DNA from: Gammaproteobacteria bacterium
GTDB taxonomy: Bacteria > Pseudomonadota > Gammaproteobacteria > SZUA-152
Length of the DNA stretch: 9,803 nt
NCBI GenBank assembly: GCA_030613605.1
Contig: JAUWLO010000062.1
Coordinates: forward strand, 1 to 9,803
Direction of reading: 5' to 3'
The position numbers and the translations under genes were made by a program. The notes beneath the pieces were generated by a model. The model was given only the letters and a program-made list of their open reading frames with translations, was not told the DNA's origin and did no database searches. Numbering within the stretch: position 1 is the stretch's first letter; each line of letters begins with the position of its first letter. This document shows, one piece after another, positions 7,727-9,803 of the stretch.

Positions 7727-7768
7727 AACTTATCCATTACCAACCTATTCATTACCCTATTCATTTCC
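7727..7768. repeat. 15-bp tandem repeat at the rpoE 3' end
   Basis: Two adjacent 15-base units (7727-7741 and 7742-7756) agree at 13 of 15 positions. A third, 12-base partial unit (7757-7768) agrees with the second at 11 of 12 and forms the last three sense codons and stop of rpoE. Because the unit is a multiple of three, each copy carries a stop in the rpoE frame (TAG, TAG, TAA). The array fills most of the rpoE-rseA gap. Confidence 0.85.
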
Positions 7769-8338
7769 AATAAGGGGTCTAAGTTTTTCGTCTATCGCCT
7801 CACGAGCCCGAAAGATTCGTGAGCGTACCGTACCGACTGGACATTCCATTGCCTGGGCGATTTCCTCATAACTCATCCCTTCAATTTCACGCAAAGTTAT
7901 GGCTGTGCGTAAATCTTCCGGGAGCTGATCAATGGCAGAAAATATCGTTGTTTCAACCTCATCTCTTAATAGCATATTTTCAGGGGTCGCATACTCCTTA
8001 AGACCCACTGCACCTTCATATTGTTCAGCTTCCTGGGCATCAATATCGTCGGTAGGCAAACGTCGCCCTTTAGCAACCAGATAATTTTTAGCCGTATTAA
8101 TCGCAATACGATACATCCAGGTATAAAACGCGCTATCACCACGGAAACGGGGTAAGGCACGATAAGCCTTGATAAAAGCCTCCTGCGCCACGTCCAGCAC
8201 TTCGCTATGATCCCGCACATAACGTGATATGAGCTTCACTATCTTGTGTTGGTACTTCAGCACAAGTATATCGAACGCCGCTTTATCACCTCGTTGAACT
8301 CGTTCAACGAGCGCCTGATCTACTTTTTTCTCGCCCAT
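7757..8338 (-). CDS. rpoE: Extracytoplasmic-function sigma factor RpoE/AlgU
   Basis: RpoE directs RNA polymerase to envelope-stress promoters and usually to its own operon. The 193 residues match E. coli RpoE (191) closely through almost the whole length. Sigma region 2 covers about 23-93, with DVAQEAFIKAYRALPRF at 49-65, RGDSAFYTWMYRIAINTAKN from 66, and YLVAKGRR to 93. An acidic linker follows. Region 4 covers about 130-183, with LPEDLRTAITLREIEGMSYEE and the helix-turn-helix GMSYEEIAQAMECPVGTVRS at 154-173. The ATG at 8338 gives the family-typical start; GGGG at 8349-8352 is the probable ribosome-binding site and lies in a small hairpin. The operon runs on through rseA, rseB, rseC and mucD, all negative regulators or effectors of this sigma factor. 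Confidence 0.98.
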   Translation of the reverse strand: MGEKKVDQALVERVQRGDKAAFDILVLKYQHKIVKLISRYVRDHSEVLDVAQEAFIKAYRALPRFRGDSAFYTWMYRIAINTAKNYLVAKGRRLPTDDIDAQEAEQYEGAVGLKEYATPENMLLRDEVETTIFSAIDQLPEDLRTAITLREIEGMSYEEIAQAMECPVGTVRSRIFRAREAIDEKLRPLIGNE

Positions 8339-8339
8339 T

Positions 8340-8379
8340 CTGGGGCAACCCCTTTAATTCTTCTTTGAACTCCCCCCAG
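8340..8379 (-). promoter_or_regulatory. Candidate alternative hairpins over the rpoE ribosome-binding site
   Basis: On the minus strand GGGG (8349-8352) can pair with CCCC (8342-8345) across a 3-base loop, hiding the likely ribosome-binding site. Alternatively CTGGGG (8374-8379) can pair with CCCCAG (8340-8345), which leaves the site free but puts a stem directly before the ATG. The two foldings share one arm and exclude each other. This is seen from complementarity only, and both stems are short. Confidence 0.4.
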
Positions 8380-8392
8380 CAACCTCTTAAAT
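8365..8392 (+). promoter_or_regulatory. Weak sigma-70-like promoter candidate for nadB
   Basis: TTGAAC (8365-8370) and TTAAAT (8387-8392) are separated by 16 bases; each matches four of six consensus positions. It would give a leader of about 140 bases before nadB. No better pair is visible closer to the nadB start. Confidence 0.22.
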
Positions 8393-8394
8393 CA

Positions 8395-8421
8395 CTAGAC
8401 AGCCCAAAGTATGGATAGTTC
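8395..8421 (-). promoter_or_regulatory. Candidate sigma-E-type promoter of the rpoE operon
   Basis: On the minus strand a -35-like GAACTA (8416-8421) is followed after exactly 16 bases by TCTAG (8395-8399), preceded by G. The sigma-E consensus is GGAACTT, then 16 bases from GAACTT to the TCTAA/TCTGA-type -10. The spacing matches that of known sigma-E promoters. A start site would fall near 8388, about 50 bases before the rpoE ATG. This fits the positive autoregulation usual for rpoE/algU. Confidence 0.55.
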
Positions 8422-8439
8422 GCCAGGAAACAGTAATTT

Positions 8440-8467
8440 TGGTCCATTCTGGCGCGAAAATGGCCCA
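8440..8467. repeat. Imperfect palindrome in the nadB-rpoE intergenic region
   Basis: Arms 8440-8448 (TGGTCCATT) and 8459-8467 (AATGGCCCA) are complementary at 8 of 9 positions, with a 10-base centre. It lies upstream of both the rpoE candidate promoter and nadB. The shape could be an operator for a dimeric regulator, but I do not recognise the site. Confidence 0.3.
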
Positions 8468-8536
8468 ACTGGCAACAAATGATGCCATAAGTTCTAAATA
8501 TGGGCGTCAAAGGCAGAATCAAGTAAGCTTTGGAGT

Positions 8537-9803
8537 ATGAGTAAGCATTTCAGTCACGACATTCTGATTATCGGTAGCGGTGCCGCCGGGCTGGGTCTTG
8601 CCTTACGGCTGAACAAAAATCTCCGTGTCGCGGTCATTTCCAAAGACCAAATTGCAGAAGGCAGTAGTCGATATGCCCAGGGGGGCATTTCCGCTGTGCT
8701 CGATCCGTCAGATTCTACCGAAAGCCACCAACAGGATACCCTCAATGCGGGTGCTGGCCTGTGTGACCCGCAAGCCGTTGAATTCATGGCCCAACACGGC
8801 GCCGATCAAATTCGATGGCTCAGCGAACTGGGCATGCCGTTCACCGTAGATAATGACCATTTAGATAAAGATACGGCAGAAAAAGGCGGCACGACCGGCC
8901 TGCACCTTACTCGTGAAGGCGGCCATAGCCATCGCCGTGTTGCCCATGCCGATGACGCCACCGGCCGTGCCATGTCGACATCGCTTATTGATGCCGCAAG
9001 GCAGCACGACAATATCGAGATGTTTGAGCACCACATCGCTGTCGACCTCATTACCGCCACCAAGCTGGAACGTGAACCCCAACGTGTTCTGGGTGCCTAT
9101 GTCCTGAATCGCAATAATGACCACGTTGAGGTTTTTCATGCCCGTAATGTGGTGCTTGCCACCGGTGGCGCCAGCAAGGTCTACCTTTACACTACCAATC
9201 CTGACGTTTCTACCGGTGATGGAATTTCCATGGCCTGGCGGGCCGGCTGTCGGGTGGGCAACATGGAGTTCATTCAATTCCACCCTACCTGCCTCTATCA
9301 CCCCAAGGCAAAGACATTTCTCGTCTCCGAGGCGCTACGCGGCGAAGGTGCAAAACTATTGCTGCCTGATGGCACGCCCTTTATGGAAAAATTTGATGCC
9401 CGTGGAGAGCTCGCGCCACGCGATATTGTCGCCCGCGCCATGGATCATGAGATGAAGCGCCTGGGTGCTGACTGTCTCTATCTGGACATTAGTTTTAAAT
9501 CTGCGGAATTCATTTCCAGTCATTTCCCCAACATTCAAAAACGATGCCTGGAGTTCGGTTTTGATATAACCAAAGAACCCCTGCCCGTTGTCCCTGCAGC
9601 CCACTACACCTGTGGTGGCGTGGTTGCCGGGCTTGATGGCCGCACTGATATTGATGGTCTATACGCCGTGGGCGAAACTGCCTTTACCGGTCTGCATGGC
9701 GCCAACCGGCTTGCCAGTAATTCATTACTGGAATGTCTGGTATTTAGCGAAGCGGCCGCGAATGATATCAACCAGCACTGGCAAGACCTGCTGCTGGAGG
9801 AAA
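8537..9803 (+). CDS. nadB: L-aspartate oxidase, first 422 residues (3' end outside window)
   Basis: NadB oxidises L-aspartate to iminoaspartate with FAD; NadA then uses the product to make quinolinate for NAD. The visible 422 codons are about four fifths of the usual 535-540. The FAD-binding GSGAAG lies at 13-18, SSRYAQGGI at 43-51, the substrate-loop THREGGHS-like segment ([13 protein letters not shown]) at 123-135, LATGG at 207-211 and FHPT at 248-251. [11 protein letters not shown] holds the probable catalytic Arg295, AAHYTCGG holds His356, and [20 protein letters not shown] closes the FAD site. The ATG at 8537 gives the family-typical [14 protein letters not shown] start. The only good purine site, GGAG at 8532-8535, is a single base from the ATG, so initiation may be inefficient or use a poorer site. 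nadB diverges from rpoE, as in Pseudomonas. Confidence 0.97.
   Translation, partial: MSKHFSHDILIIGSGAAGLGLALRLNKNLRVAVISKDQIAEGSSRYAQGGISAVLDPSDSTESHQQDTLNAGAGLCDPQAVEFMAQHGADQIRWLSELGMPFTVDNDHLDKDTAEKGGTTGLHLTREGGHSHRRVAHADDATGRAMSTSLIDAARQHDNIEMFEHHIAVDLITATKLEREPQRVLGAYVLNRNNDHVEVFHARNVVLATGGASKVYLYTTNPDVSTGDGISMAWRAGCRVGNMEFIQFHPTCLYHPKAKTFLVSEALRGEGAKLLLPDGTPFMEKFDARGELAPRDIVARAMDHEMKRLGADCLYLDISFKSAEFISSHFPNIQKRCLEFGFDITKEPLPVVPAAHYTCGGVVAGLDGRTDIDGLYAVGETAFTGLHGANRLASNSLLECLVFSEAAANDINQHWQDLLLEE

Larger units (their letters stand above)
8339..8536. other. nadB-rpoE divergent intergenic region
   Basis: These 198 bases hold the control regions for both directions: the candidate sigma-E promoter, the rpoE leader hairpins, a weak nadB promoter candidate and an imperfect palindrome. 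A TTGACG at 8505-8510 (minus strand) could be the -35 of a distal vegetative rpoE promoter, but its -10 (TGGCAT after 17 bases) is poor. No small gene with a ribosome-binding site is evident. Confidence 0.6.

Noticed and set aside
7727..7768. Repeat considered as CRISPR or mobile-element direct repeat
   Set aside because: The units are adjacent without spacers, only 15 bp long, and derived from the rpoE coding end.
8489..8494. GAACTT on the minus strand as a second sigma-E -35 element
   Set aside because: The hexamer is perfect, but nothing like TCTAA or TCAAA stands 15-17 bases downstream.
8861..9301. 146-codon open frame on the minus strand
   Set aside because: It is antisense to nadB, whose FAD-binding motifs are intact through this stretch. 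Long antisense frames are expected from the codon bias.
1..9803. A new defence, mobile or biosynthetic system
   Set aside because: Every gene falls in a known housekeeping or envelope-stress family and the order is the known algU-lepA-rnc arrangement; no unexplained gene-sized gap remains.

Overview
This window looks like a chromosomal core segment of a gammaproteobacterium. The gene order is nadB, divergent from rpoE/algU-rseA/mucA-rseB/mucB-rseC/mucC-mucD, followed by lepA-lepB-DUF4845-rnc. This is the arrangement known around algU in Pseudomonas and related gammaproteobacteria. The proteins are clearly homologous to those families, but the base composition is only moderately GC-rich and codons are AT-tolerant. 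That, with a Gln/His-rich anti-sigma linker, argues against a typical high-GC Pseudomonas and for a marine or environmental relative; this last step is inference. I see no insertion sequence, phage gene, tRNA, rRNA, CRISPR array or genomic-island signature.

Layout, right to left on the minus strand. nadB (L-aspartate oxidase, NAD synthesis) reads rightwards from 8537 and is cut by the window edge. A 198-bp divergent intergenic region precedes rpoE and carries a good candidate sigma-E-type promoter, with a GC-rich leader in front of the rpoE start. Next come rpoE (envelope-stress sigma factor), rseA (membrane anti-sigma factor), rseB (periplasmic brake that protects RseA), rseC (membrane protein with a cysteine cluster) and a DegP/MucD-type periplasmic protease with two PDZ domains. 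A clear intrinsic terminator (3747-3786) ends this unit.

The second leftward unit is lepA (EF-4 ribosomal GTPase), lepB (signal peptidase I), a small DUF4845 membrane protein and rnc (RNase III). rnc starts with TTG, overlaps the DUF4845 stop codon and is cut at base 1.

Together the first unit senses and answers envelope damage: RpoE is held by RseA, RseB guards RseA from cleavage, and the protease clears misfolded periplasmic proteins. The second unit joins translation, protein export processing and RNA processing, a conserved housekeeping cluster. No new system is evident. The points worth a second look are small: a 15-bp tandem duplication at the 3' end of rpoE with in-frame stops, two mutually exclusive hairpins over the rpoE ribosome-binding site, an expanded Gln/Pro/His linker in RseA, and a GC-rich hexanucleotide repeat coding for nine glycines in the protease.
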